64,000 nucleotides of DNA. It comes from an uncultured Serinicoccus sp. (lineage in GTDB: Bacteria > Actinomycetota > Actinomycetes > Actinomycetales > Dermatophilaceae). Each line of letters opens with the position of its first letter. The stretch's first letter is position 1. Of the stretch, positions 26,011-35,564 are shown piece by piece. Location of the stretch: the NCBI RefSeq assembly GCF_947487915.1, contig NZ_CANKYH010000001.1:310001-374000 (forward strand). Reading direction: 5' to 3'. The notes beneath the pieces are model-generated. The model was given only the letters and a program-made list of their open reading frames with translations. It searched no databases and was not told the DNA's origin. The translations under genes were made by a program, and so were the position numbers.

Positions 26011-26374
26011 GCGAGCATCGGAGAACACGGCACACCTCGAACTCGGAGAACGCCTTGAGAGCAAGGGCAAGACGCTTCGCGTCTCCCAACTCGACATCGA
26101 CAGCGTCGTCTCCATGCGCCCAGTCCTGATCCGTGTCGCAGAAGAAGGCACCACCATCACCTATGGCGTCCTCAAGACCAAGGCCGCTCTACCTCACATG
26201 CCGACAGGAATGGGCCGCTTGCTCGACCTCACCAAGGTGGAGTGCGAGCGCCGCGGTGATCCCGACCTGGCCGCGCTGGTCGTGAACGCCCAGACGCGCG
26301 AAGTGGGCGACATGTACGGCACCGGAGCCGAGGGTGAGCGCCATCAGGTCTATGAGCACTGGTCGCGTCCATGA
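26000..26374 (+). CDS. Small hypothetical protein
   Basis: This ~124-aa protein overlaps the end of the PH-domain gene; the ATG at 26000 is preferred over a TTG at 25991. It reads as mixed alpha/beta with no membrane segment. ITYGVLKTKAALPHMPTGMGRLLDLTKVECERRGDPDLAALVVNAQT resembles the kind of small domain found fused or adjacent to nucleic-acid enzymes, but I do not recognise a family. It converges on the DUF3427 helicase gene with only 23 bp between stops, and may form a unit with the PH-domain protein. Confidence 0.6.
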   Translation: MSSKRASENTAHLELGERLESKGKTLRVSQLDIDSVVSMRPVLIRVAEEGTTITYGVLKTKAALPHMPTGMGRLLDLTKVECERRGDPDLAALVVNAQTREVGDMYGTGAEGERHQVYEHWSRP

Positions 26375-26397
26375 GCTGAGCGACGTCCGTCGGGCCC

Positions 26398-29300
26398 CTA
26401 CCCCGCCGCCACGGTCGCGGCCGCGAAGAGGTCGGCCGGCATGGGCTGCGCAAGCTTCCACGTCACAGCGATCGGGCGCTCACCCCGATGGGAAACGTAG
26501 GTGGCAGGGCCGAGGTAGACGTAGGGGCTCGTTCCAAAATCGTCCTTCTGCTCCTCCCGGACGAAAAGCAGGACCGTACTCGTGCCGTTCAGGTAGCGCT
26601 GGCCGGTCTTGGACCGCTCGGTCGTCGTCGACTGACTCTCCCAATGAAAGAGCTGCTGGCTGATCGGGTAGTCGCGGTACATCGTGGTCGGTGAGAAGCG
26701 CTCCTCCGTCTTGCGCAGGGTGATGAAGAACGCGTCGACGTTGAGCTCAGGGACGAAGAGCACACCCTCGCGGAACGAGTTGGGCTTGCGGTTCAGCGAG
26801 GCGTAGCCGAGCGCCGCGAGCACTTCCTCCCGCTGGTAGCGGGCGTGCACCCGGAGGGGCACCTGCGCCAGCGGGCCAGGAGTGGGCGCCACCGGTCGCT
26901 CCGCTTCGTCGAAGGCGACCTCGATCACTGCCTGCATCTCTTCGACGAGGTCCGGAACCTGGACCAGCTCACTGAGGCCCGCGCGCACGGAGCTATGCCC
27001 CCCACCGTCCGGCCACAGCGTGAAGAAGAGCATCTCCGCAAGGCGTTCCTCCACCGGCGTCAAACCCGTTGTATCCGGGTCGGCCAACACAGCTTCATAC
27101 CCTTGGCGCCGGACGGGGTCGTCCACGTGGGCGAGCGCTCGAACGCGCTTTGCGAGCGTGACCTCCACCTGGCTGGGCGAGCTCTGTAGATGCCCCGCAT
27201 CTCGACGGAGCCTGGTCCACGATTTCTGTCCCCGCCGCAGGATGTCGGAGAGCGAGTAGCCGGAGTCGTCGATGAAAGTCCGCAGCGAGGTGTCCTTCCC
27301 GCTGGCCCGGAGTTGGTTGACGAGATGCGTCCACCGCGCGCTGAGTTGAGTCTTCAGACTGGTGAGAACGGTCTCTTGAGCGCGGCGGTCGAGGACGATC
27401 TGACACCCACTGGGCAGGTAAGGGAAGCCGTCTTCAAGGTCCTGGGTCAGACGCCGTCGGGGCCTCCCGGTCAATGCCGCGAGCTTGGCGTCGAACCGAA
27501 ACTCCTTGCGTTGGTTGCCGACGAAGTCTAGAACCGTCAGGACGGGCTTATCGGGGCGTTGCCGCAGGCCCCGGCCCAGCTGCTGCAGGAAGACCGTGGC
27601 GCTCTCGGTGGGGCGCAGAAACAGCAAGGTGTCGACATCAGGCAGATCGACGCCCTCGTTGAAGAGGTCGGCGGCGAACAGGATATTGAGGCGACCAGTT
27701 CGCAGGTCGCTGAGGGCCGCCTCACGCTCTCCTCTCGGAGTGGTGCCACTCACTGACTGTGCTGGGATTCCTGCCTCGGTGAACACCTGGGCCATGTAGG
27801 CGGCGTGCTGAACACCGACGCAGAATCCGAGCGCACGCATACCGTGGACATCGAGGACCTTGTCGCCCAACTCCCGCAGGATGATGCGGGCCCGCGCCTC
27901 GTTGCCGGTGTAGAGCTGGCTGAGTTGCTCTTCGTCGTAGGCGCCTCTGACCCAGCTGATGTCACTGAGGTCAGTGCCATCCGAAGCCATGAAATAGTGG
28001 AACGGACAGAGGATGCCGGCCTGTAGCGCCTCCCATAGACGCAGCTCGGCAGCGGTGCGCCCGTCGAAGTAGGCACGGACGTCGAAGCCGTCGGTGCGCT
28101 CGGGGGTGGCGGTCAGCGCCAGGAGCTCACGTGGCTGCAGATGGCTGAGGATGCCCTGGTAGCTCTTCGCGGCGGCGTGGTGGAACTCATCGACGACGAC
28201 GACCTCGAAATGGCTCGGATCGAGATTTCCCACGCCATAGGAGTTCAGCGACTGAATGCTAGCGAAGACGTGCTGCCAGCGCTCAGGTCGCGCGCCATCG
28301 ACGTAGAGCTCACCGAAGGAAGCATCCGCCAGCACCTCCTGGTAGGCGCGTCGCGACTGCTCCAGGATCTCCTTGCGATGAGCCACGAAGAGAAGCGTGG
28401 GATAGCGCTTGGTGGAAGGGTCGGCGAACCGGCGGTAGTCCAACGCGGCGATGAGCGTCTTTCCTGTGCCTGTCGCCGCGACAACGAGGTTGCGGTGTCT
28501 CCCGTGCAGTTGTCGCTCCGCCTCGAGCGCATCAAGGATGTGTTGTTGGTACGCGTAGGGCCGCACGTCGAGGCCGGACAACGTCCTCCCTGTGTCGGGG
28601 CGAACCCTTCCACCCGCAACTGCCAGCGCATCATCGAGGCGGTCTCGGTCTGCCACGTCGCTCGGGTAGTAGGGCACGAAGCTCGGGTCGTTCCAATAGG
28701 TCTCGAACGTGCCCGAGAACTTTTCGAGGAGGTGAGGTGTCGCCACTCGGGACAGACGCACGTTCCACTCGAGCCCATCGAGAAGGGCACTACGGGAGAG
28801 GTTTGACGAGCCGACGTACGCCGTGTCGTAACCGGTCTTGCGGTGGAACATCCAGGCCTTGGCGTGCAGCCGTGTCTTGGCTTCGTCAAAGTGGATGCGG
28901 ACCTCCGCGCCGAAGTCCTGAACGAGGCGGTCCACGGCACGGCGTTCGGTCGCGCCCATGTAGGTCGTCGTGATGACTCGCAGCTGAGCTCCGCGGTCTC
29001 TGAGTGCTCGTAGGTCTTCCTCGATCACCCGAAGGCCGTGCCACTTCACAAAGGCGCACAGCAGGTCCACCTGATCGGCGGACCCGAGCTCGGCCCGGAT
29101 CTCGGCACCGAGGCTTGGCTCCCCTTTGACATTGGTCAGGAGGGCGGCATTGCTGAGAGGTGTAGAGGGGCGGGGAGGCTCGGGCTTGTCCCCGGGCGCC
29201 CGCACACTCACGAGATGCCGAACCGGCGGATGAACCGTCCGCTCGCTCATTAGGTCGTCGACGACACGATTGACCAGATCGACCCGCGCATCTTCACGAA

Positions 29301-29463
29301 CGCCGCGCAGCACGTCCCGAATGACGTCGGCCACGTGACGGGCAAGCACTTCCGGCTGTTCCGCGTCCTCAACTGGCTGCATCTGGGTGACGCGCCCAGG
29401 CTTGTCCCGAAGCTCGTCTGCAAGGAGACACGTCACCAGACGCTCGTAGATCCCCTCCTGCAT
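26398..29463 (-). CDS. PLD-like nuclease / SF2 helicase / DUF3427 protein
   Basis: This 1021-aa multidomain protein contains, in order, an N-terminal helical region and a phospholipase-D-like domain (about 115-280) with the HxK motif RLHAKAWMF followed by GSSNLSRSAL. An SF2 helicase core then shows Walker A AATGTGKTLIAAL, motif II VVVDEFHHAAAK (DEFH), motif III LALTATPERTDG and motif VI QQLGRGLRQRP. A C-terminal DUF3427 region follows. This architecture is widespread in prokaryotes, often inside defence islands, and is presumed to cut or process foreign or damaged DNA. The upstream frame gives no strong ribosome-binding site for the ATG at 29463. No obvious frameshift is present. Confidence 0.9.
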   Translation of the reverse strand: MQEGIYERLVTCLLADELRDKPGRVTQMQPVEDAEQPEVLARHVADVIRDVLRGVREDARVDLVNRVVDDLMSERTVHPPVRHLVSVRAPGDKPEPPRPSTPLSNAALLTNVKGEPSLGAEIRAELGSADQVDLLCAFVKWHGLRVIEEDLRALRDRGAQLRVITTTYMGATERRAVDRLVQDFGAEVRIHFDEAKTRLHAKAWMFHRKTGYDTAYVGSSNLSRSALLDGLEWNVRLSRVATPHLLEKFSGTFETYWNDPSFVPYYPSDVADRDRLDDALAVAGGRVRPDTGRTLSGLDVRPYAYQQHILDALEAERQLHGRHRNLVVAATGTGKTLIAALDYRRFADPSTKRYPTLLFVAHRKEILEQSRRAYQEVLADASFGELYVDGARPERWQHVFASIQSLNSYGVGNLDPSHFEVVVVDEFHHAAAKSYQGILSHLQPRELLALTATPERTDGFDVRAYFDGRTAAELRLWEALQAGILCPFHYFMASDGTDLSDISWVRGAYDEEQLSQLYTGNEARARIILRELGDKVLDVHGMRALGFCVGVQHAAYMAQVFTEAGIPAQSVSGTTPRGEREAALSDLRTGRLNILFAADLFNEGVDLPDVDTLLFLRPTESATVFLQQLGRGLRQRPDKPVLTVLDFVGNQRKEFRFDAKLAALTGRPRRRLTQDLEDGFPYLPSGCQIVLDRRAQETVLTSLKTQLSARWTHLVNQLRASGKDTSLRTFIDDSGYSLSDILRRGQKSWTRLRRDAGHLQSSPSQVEVTLAKRVRALAHVDDPVRRQGYEAVLADPDTTGLTPVEERLAEMLFFTLWPDGGGHSSVRAGLSELVQVPDLVEEMQAVIEVAFDEAERPVAPTPGPLAQVPLRVHARYQREEVLAALGYASLNRKPNSFREGVLFVPELNVDAFFITLRKTEERFSPTTMYRDYPISQQLFHWESQSTTTERSKTGQRYLNGTSTVLLFVREEQKDDFGTSPYVYLGPATYVSHRGERPIAVTWKLAQPMPADLFAAATVAAG

Positions 29464-30162
29464 TGGCCCAGCTTGCCAGACGCGACGACCCTGAGCCGTG
29501 AGGCTCAGACTGCCGCTTCAAGAGGCGCCGGCCTCTACACCAGCGCGAACGACAGCTGGCGCCGACACGGCCCAGAGCCCCATGAGCTCCAATGCTGGTG
29601 TACGGGCTGGCACGACCGCTCCCCACAGCTCAATAGGCCATCGTGAGCAGCGTCATTTCGCCCAGAATGATGCGTGAGGCTGCGCGAGGACCTAACACGC
29701 GTGCCGATGCGTGAGAACCCCCTGTTGCTGGTGGCAAGGGTGTCTGACGAGGTTATGGCCGCGACTTCGGACTTCGGCGGAGGCCGCGGGCGTGATGATG
29801 CGGACGGTACTGCTTTCGGGGTGGGGTCTTAGGGCCGTGCCCCCGGGTGCTTCCTCGGCGTGTTGCTGGGGCCCTCCACCCGGGGGAGTCGGTCGGGCTA
29901 CGGGCGCCGAACATGCAGGTCGCGTTGGTCGGTGGCCGCGGGTGAGCCGTTGACGGCTGGCCAGTTTGGTCGCGACCCTTCATCGGGCAGGACCCAGCAT
30001 CCGCGGGAGGTGTGCGTCCACGAGGCCCAGGAGCTGAGCACCTGGCGGCTCGCCCGGTGTCCTGCTCAATGGGGTGGCGTAACCTTGGGAGGGACCGCAA
30101 ATGGTGCGTGCCCGCTGCCCGGGGCGGTACCCCCGAGCAGCGAGCCACGACCTGATCGCCGA
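29464..30162. other. About 700 bp without a supportable gene
   Basis: Open frames here on both strands are short, Arg/Pro/Gly-rich and lack ribosome-binding sites. The stretch has neither clear repeats nor an RNA gene signature. It may hold remnants of decayed genes, but none can be identified. Confidence 0.4.
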
Positions 30163-30294
30163 TCAGCAGTCGTGCCACATGTGGATCATGATGACGGCGA
30201 TGGCCTGGGCGGCCTGGAGCGCAACGCGCACCCAACCCAGACGTCCAGGCCCTTGCTGCGGGGGGCTCGGCCCCTGCCTCTGCTCAGTGCTCAT
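30163..30294 (-). CDS. Possible 43-aa membrane microprotein
   Basis: A short frame starts at an ATG preceded by the near-perfect site GAGAGGAGGAAC with 7-9 nt spacing, which is the main argument that it is real. The product has a Gln/Pro/Gly-rich N-terminus and a hydrophobic C-terminal segment (VALQAAQAIAVIMIHMW), ending in Cys. No family is recognised. It is isolated in an otherwise gene-poor stretch. Confidence 0.4.
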   Translation of the reverse strand: MSTEQRQGPSPPQQGPGRLGWVRVALQAAQAIAVIMIHMWHDC

Positions 30295-30472
30295 CGGACG
30301 GGTTCCTCCTCTCGACTCTCGATGCACCGCGTCCTCGCGGTGGGTCGAATCCAAGTAGAGGTGCCCTTGGCCGGCCAATCAAGTACCATGGAGGCGCGGG
30401 CAAACCGGCCAGGTCAGACCAATAGCACGAAGACCTCGTTAGAGATTATCTGGCCAGTTCACCCGTTCAGAT

Positions 30473-31519
30473 TTGATCGACACGATTGGTGCGGAAATGG
30501 CCTCGATCGCGCTCATCGACTTCAGTCGAGCGCCCACGGCGAAGGAACGCAAGGCACTCAAAGGCCGCCTCCGCCGGCTTCGCGCGGAGCACTTCGACGA
30601 GCACCTCGACACCCTGACCGAGAAGCTGATCAGCTTCGAGCGGCCGGGGGGGCCGCTGCGGCAGTCCGGGTTGCGCATCCGGACCCAGTTCTCCTCGCTC
30701 GCGGTCCCGATCACCGGCGACAGCTCCGACCGGAAAGCCCCCCCACGGGCAGTGCGTCCCCCGGCGACGAGGGTGGCCTCCGGCCAGAGTTCCGCCCTCC
30801 GGCTCGAGCTGACGGCGCTGGCTCTCGCGCAGCTGCACCGCAGGCCCGGCGCCAAGGCTCACCTGTTCGAGCTCGGCATCCCCATCACCGGCAGCACCAA
30901 CGAGACCGGATGGGCAGACCTCGTGGCCGCGCAGCCAATCGACACCAACAACCACGGCCTGTTAGTCACCTCCAGAGACAAGCGCGCACGGACCGTCCGC
31001 AGCTCCCTCACCACCCTCGACCACGCCGGCCTCGTGACCGTCCCCGGCTCCACTCGTCAGCTGAACCGGTTCGAGAACTTCGCTCTCCTCAACGAGATCG
31101 GCACCGACGTCTTGGGCGAGCGTCAGGAGTACACCGTCCCGACGAATTACGAGAACCAGTACACGATGCCGCCGGGCTTCATCCTCAACCACTGGCTGCA
31201 CCTTTTGGAAGACTCAGAGATCACGGTCCTACTGATGGCCGCGTGCGGCCGCGGCGCATGGACCGGGGACGGCCTCTACGCTTTCCCGGGCGTCGTGCGA
31301 CTGCTGAACTACGGGATCCACCGCGACCCTTACTCGAGGGCCCGCAAGACGCTGGAGTGGCTGGGGCTGCTCAGAGTTGACGAGGTCAGGCGGCACTCGG
31401 ACGGCCGCGCAGAGGACGACGTCCGGTATCTGCACCGCATCGGTCTCGTGCCGGAGGCGTTCAACCAGCCGGCGCTCCCGAGGATGCGGAAGATGATCAA
31501 GGAGCAGCTCGGGCGCTGA
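30473..31519 (+). CDS. Unrecognised protein, first gene of a two-gene unit
   Basis: This protein of up to 348 aa is read from TTG 30473; ATG 30497 is an alternative start (340 aa) and neither has a strong ribosome-binding site. The N-terminal half is charged and helical. The C-terminal part (GFILNHWLHLLEDSEITVLLMAACGRGAW... then a helix and YGIHRDPYSRARKTLEWLGLLRV) looks like a winged-helix DNA-binding fold of the replication-initiator or MarR kind. No membrane segment is present. It is followed within about 70 bp by a nuclease-like gene. Similarity to plasmid replication proteins is only impressionistic. Confidence 0.65.
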   Translation: MIDTIGAEMASIALIDFSRAPTAKERKALKGRLRRLRAEHFDEHLDTLTEKLISFERPGGPLRQSGLRIRTQFSSLAVPITGDSSDRKAPPRAVRPPATRVASGQSSALRLELTALALAQLHRRPGAKAHLFELGIPITGSTNETGWADLVAAQPIDTNNHGLLVTSRDKRARTVRSSLTTLDHAGLVTVPGSTRQLNRFENFALLNEIGTDVLGERQEYTVPTNYENQYTMPPGFILNHWLHLLEDSEITVLLMAACGRGAWTGDGLYAFPGVVRLLNYGIHRDPYSRARKTLEWLGLLRVDEVRRHSDGRAEDDVRYLHRIGLVPEAFNQPALPRMRKMIKEQLGR

Positions 31520-31590
31520 GCGCCCCCGTTTCCGGGCGGTGTTGCGATGTGGCGCGTGAGCCGGCACCGGCCGGCTGGAATGATGCGACT

Positions 31591-32574
31591 GTGCCCAACG
31601 ACGTCCCCGCGCATGCCGCTAGATTGATGTATCGCATCCAGAGCAGTCCGATTCGGACCGGCTGGCACTGGCTCAGGTATAACTTCACTCCAGGCTCGAA
31701 CGGCTTCAGGGCCGTGGGCAGGGAGACCGTCCTAGCTCTGGCACAGGTCGACGTAGTAATGCCGGGGTTCGCCGACGAGCAGCTCTCCCGCCTTGAGGCG
31801 ATGGGCGGTCCCGAGAAGAGCAAAACGCACTACGCCCAGATCGTGTCTTGGTACGCCGAGTTACTCGTAATCCTGCAACTCGCTGAGCATCCGTGGCCCG
31901 AGCCCGCCAGATTTCTGATGGAGCCAACAGCCGGTGACTCCAAGTACAACCCTGAGGTCATGATCGAGCTGGATGGAGTCGGTAGCCTTGGAGTCGAGGT
32001 GAAGGCGCCCGATTTGCTCGAGCACTCGAACACACGAACCACGAATCCCTGGCAGTTGGCCGGGCGGACGGACATCACCCCGGCGAGCCTGGGGAGCGCC
32101 GTAACCCTCCCACGCGACAACCCCGTGAAGGACTTCCTCGTCCATGCGGACAAGAAGTTCGCTGGCTTCAGAGCCGCCGACCCCAACTTCCGTTCAATCC
32201 TTGTGATCGTCTGGGACGACTTCATCAATGAACCGGTCACCGCCCTGCTGTCGCCGTCCTCTGGGCTGCTCACAAGAAACTCGTTCCACCGCCAAGATGA
32301 CAAGGCGATCGAGTACCCGAACATCGACGCGATTCTGCTCCTTCGTCACCAGCACCAGATCGTCGAAGCTCTCGCCGGTAGGGCACTGGTCGATGACCCA
32401 TCGCACATCTTGGACTTTGGTCGACGGGACCACTTCCCGCCGCATGCGCTGATCAAGAACCCGACCGGAGAGGGTCTCCCAGCCGAGTTCCTCGACTGTC
32501 TTGAAGCCGTCCCGATCGAGGCACTGAGCGCTGCCGCGGAGTACAACCCCGGCGAAGTAATCATGTGGAACTAA
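31591..32574 (+). CDS. PD-(D/E)XK nuclease-like protein, second gene of the unit
   Basis: This ~327-aa protein is read from GTG 31591; a GTG at 31549 would add 14 residues. The segment PEVMIELDGVGSLGVEVKAPDLLEH (about 120-145) has the hydrophobic strand-turn-strand and E-x-K of PD-(D/E)XK nucleases. A later strand (SILVIVWDDFINEPVTALLSP) matches the core sheet of such folds. The rest shows no other motif and no membrane segment. With the upstream winged-helix-like protein it could form a defence or toxin-type pair. The gene stops 5 bp before the left end of the ISL3 nest. Confidence 0.6.
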   Translation: MPNDVPAHAARLMYRIQSSPIRTGWHWLRYNFTPGSNGFRAVGRETVLALAQVDVVMPGFADEQLSRLEAMGGPEKSKTHYAQIVSWYAELLVILQLAEHPWPEPARFLMEPTAGDSKYNPEVMIELDGVGSLGVEVKAPDLLEHSNTRTTNPWQLAGRTDITPASLGSAVTLPRDNPVKDFLVHADKKFAGFRAADPNFRSILVIVWDDFINEPVTALLSPSSGLLTRNSFHRQDDKAIEYPNIDAILLLRHQHQIVEALAGRALVDDPSHILDFGRRDHFPPHALIKNPTGEGLPAEFLDCLEAVPIEALSAAAEYNPGEVIMWN

Positions 32575-34140
32575 CGTCGGGCTCTTCGCGCATGTGTCGA
32601 TCGGGAGCCGCGATCACCTTGTTGGCTGGTGTTCCGAGGAGCGATGCATCATATCGCCGAGTTCCGCCCAGAAGTAGCTATCTCTTCTCTGTCTGCCTAG
32701 GTGTGGCAGTGGCCCGTGGCCCCGGAGGGCCCAAATCGGGCCGGCCGTCCAACCTTCGTGGGACCTGGCTCGGGTCTCGTCAATGCCCAGCACCCGGGTC
32801 GGCTGCGGTTCGGGGAACCACGCGGTCGCCGCGGCGATGAGCGCCTTGTGCGCGGTGTGCCAGGACACACCGTGCTCGGCGGCGACGTAGAAACCGCCCG
32901 CTTCGACCGGGCAATCGCTGCAGCGAGCTTGGCGCGCAACTGGGAACTGAGCCTGGCTCGGGCCGGGATCTGGGTGGGCTGCTGCGTGCACGTCGCCCGA
33001 GGGCACTGAATCTGCTGGCAGACCAGGCGCCGCTTGCGCCACCACAGATCCAGGGTCTGACCGCTGACCTTCGAATCCTTCAGCGCGATGATCGGACGGT
33101 CCTAGACCCTGTGAGTGAGGGCCCCGCACCCAGGGCAGGCGCCCTCGCTCGTCCTGACCTCGATGAGGGCTCTTCCCAGTTGCGGTGGGGTAGGGGCATG
33201 ACGCGCCGAGCGGGGCGGTTGCCGGGTTGAGGGGGTCGAGGTCCTCAAGATCGGAAGCGACCAAGCATTCCGAGAACCTCGAGGACCTCGACGATGGACC
33301 ACCCTACGTTGTGCTGTCGTGCCCAGGGCCGGGCCAGCGACTACTGCACCAACTGCGACCTGCTCGTCGGGCTGGCGAGCTATCACGTGGTCGGCGTCGA
33401 GCGTGGCCCGGACGGGCTCGTCGTGCGGGTGGAGTCCCCGTGGGGGCCGGTCGGGTGCCCGGACTGCGGGGTGCGCGCGTCCTCGCGGGGCCGGCGCGAG
33501 CACCGGTTGGTCGACATCCCGGCCTTCGGTGTCCCGGTGCGGCTGGTGTGGGTGAAGCGGACGTGGGCCTGCCGTGAGGCGGCGTGTCCGCGGCGCTCGT
33601 TCACCGAGGTCGACGACACCCTGGCACCGCCGCGCTCGACGTGGACGACCCGGGCCCGGTCCTGGGCGGTCGGGCAGCTGCGGCGCGAGCACGCGACCGT
33701 GCACGGTCTGGCCCGCCAGCTGGGGCTGGGGTGGGACACCGTCTGGTCCGGGATCGAGCCGATCCTGACCGTGGCCGCCGCGGACGAGACCAGGTTTGCC
33801 GGCGTGGCCAGCCTGGGGGTGGACGAGCACGTGTGGCACCACGTGTCCACCAAGGCACCGGAGGACGGGGGCCGGGGCCTGAACGAGCTCACCGGCATGG
33901 TGGACCTGACCACCGACGAGAACGGCCAGGTCAGGGCACGTCTGCTGGACCTGGTCCCGGGCCGCTCCAAGAAGGCCTACGCCGACTGGCTCACCCAGCG
34001 GGGCGAGGACTTCACCGCCGGCGTCAAGGTCGCCACCCTCGACCCGTTCCACGGGTACAAGGCCGCGATCGACGACGAGCTCGCCGACGCGACCGCGGTC
34101 CTGGACGTCTTCCACGTCGTCGCCCTGGGCACCAATTGCG

Positions 34141-35564
34141 GGCTCTTCACAATCGAGGGTGTAGTCGTGGTCTGAATCCGCCGGCTTCCAGGAGTGCTCG
34201 GGCGATGTAGTGCGTGAGGTTGCGGAACCCTAGGGCCAGACCGCGGAGGTGTTCTAGTCGTCCGTTGACGGCTTCGGTGGGTCCGTTGCTGGTGCGGGGT
34301 CGCTCGAAGTAGGCCAGGACGTCGCAGGCGCGGCGGGCCAGGGTGCGGCCGAGCTTGCGCAGCTCGGCCAGCGGCGCGGGTACACCGTCGGTGAGGGCGT
34401 CGATGACCGAGCGCATCTCGATGCGGGCAGCGGACCGGTCGGCGTCGCGATAGGCGGAGATCATCCGCTGGTAGATGCCCCAGGTGACCTCGACCTGCAC
34501 GTGCTGCTCGTTTGCGAACAGTCTGTCGAGGCGCTGCTGCTGACGTTCGGTGAGCAGGTCGGCGCCGGTGTGCAGCGTCCGCCGCGCGGAGTACAGCGGG
34601 TCGCCCTTGCGGCCGCGGTGACCGTGCAGGTCCTGCTGGACCCGGCGACGGCACTCGTTCAGCGCCTCACCAGCCAGACGGACTACGTGGAAGGGGTCCA
34701 TCACCGGCACCGCGCCGGGTAGCTCCTCGGTGGTGGCGGTCTTGAAGCCGGCGAAGCCGTCCATGGCAACGACTTCGATGCCCCTCCGCCAGGCCTGGTC
34801 ACGGTCGGCGAGCCAGTCCTTGAACGCCTTCTTGGAGCGTCCGTCGAGCATGGCGAGCAGCCGGGAGGGGCCGGTGCCGTCGCGGACCGGGGTGAGGTCA
34901 AGGATCACGGTGACGTACTTGCCGCCCTTCCTGGTGTGCCGCCAGACGTGCTCGTCGACCCCGACGACGCGGACCTCGTCGAGACGACCCGGGTGGTCGA
35001 TGAGCAGGCGTTGTCCTTCGGCGAGGACCGCGTTGTTGGCGGTGTTCCAGGAGACCCCGAGCCCTTCAGCGACGCGGGCCATGGACAGGTGGCCGACCAC
35101 GATCCCGACCAGGCCCCAGCGGAGCCCGGCGCGAGAGATCTTGGCCCGTGGCTGCGCCGCGGCGGTGGTGTCCTGGCGCCACACGTGCCCGCACTCGGCG
35201 CACCGGTAGCGACGCACGGTGACCACCAGGGTCGTCGGGCGCCACCCGAACGGCTCGTGCGCCAGCTTCCGCGTGACGGTGTCGCGCGGGGCGCCCTGGC
35301 AGCCGCACCGGTGGCACCAGTCGTCCGGCTCCACGACCCGGCAGGCCAGCACCGCCCGGTCGGGCTCGAGCAGCTGGCCGGTGACTTCCAGGCCGAGGCC
35401 GTCCAGGCCGGTGAAGGTGGTCAGGTCAGGGCGCGTGAAGGTAGCGTCGAGCACGTCGAGGTCTTTCGGGTGGCTGGCGTAGGAACCTCCATCATCGGAA
35501 GACCTCGACACCTACCCCCGGACCGACGCGCCCGCCCCCCTTACACCCTCATCTGTGAAGAGCC
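34141..35564 (-). mobile_element. Apparently intact ISL3-family insertion sequence (inner IS, 'C'), 1424 bp
   Basis: Ends share GGCTCTTCACA and match at 20 of 24 positions in inverted orientation. The 8-bp CAATTGCG flanks both ends (34133-34140 and 35565-35572). It carries one intact transposase gene on the minus strand and lies inside the transposase gene of element A, so it is the youngest layer of the nest. Confidence 0.95.
34147..35511 (-). CDS. ISL3-family transposase (element C)
   Basis: This 454-aa intact transposase carries CHRCGCQG and RYRCAECGHVW zinc-ribbon motifs at the N-terminus. An HTH follows (ARVAEGLGVSWNTANNAV), then the DDE-type core with VVGVDEHVW, VVAMDGFAGFKTAT and FHVVRLAGEALNECRRRVQQD. 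The C-terminus has the ISL3 signature SNGPTEAVNGRLEHLRGLALGFRN. The stop codon lies only 7 bp from the IS end. There is no frameshift or missing acidic residue, so it may be active and could act on the neighbouring ISL3 ends only if it recognises them. Confidence 0.95.
   Translation of the reverse strand: MSRSSDDGGSYASHPKDLDVLDATFTRPDLTTFTGLDGLGLEVTGQLLEPDRAVLACRVVEPDDWCHRCGCQGAPRDTVTRKLAHEPFGWRPTTLVVTVRRYRCAECGHVWRQDTTAAAQPRAKISRAGLRWGLVGIVVGHLSMARVAEGLGVSWNTANNAVLAEGQRLLIDHPGRLDEVRVVGVDEHVWRHTRKGGKYVTVILDLTPVRDGTGPSRLLAMLDGRSKKAFKDWLADRDQAWRRGIEVVAMDGFAGFKTATTEELPGAVPVMDPFHVVRLAGEALNECRRRVQQDLHGHRGRKGDPLYSARRTLHTGADLLTERQQQRLDRLFANEQHVQVEVTWGIYQRMISAYRDADRSAARIEMRSVIDALTDGVPAPLAELRKLGRTLARRACDVLAYFERPRTSNGPTEAVNGRLEHLRGLALGFRNLTHYIARALLEAGGFRPRLHPRL

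Noticed and set aside
30340..30365. tRNA T-arm-like sequence GGTGGGTCGAATCC
   Set aside because: The stem does not pair and no acceptor, D or anticodon arm lies at the right distance, so no tRNA gene is present.
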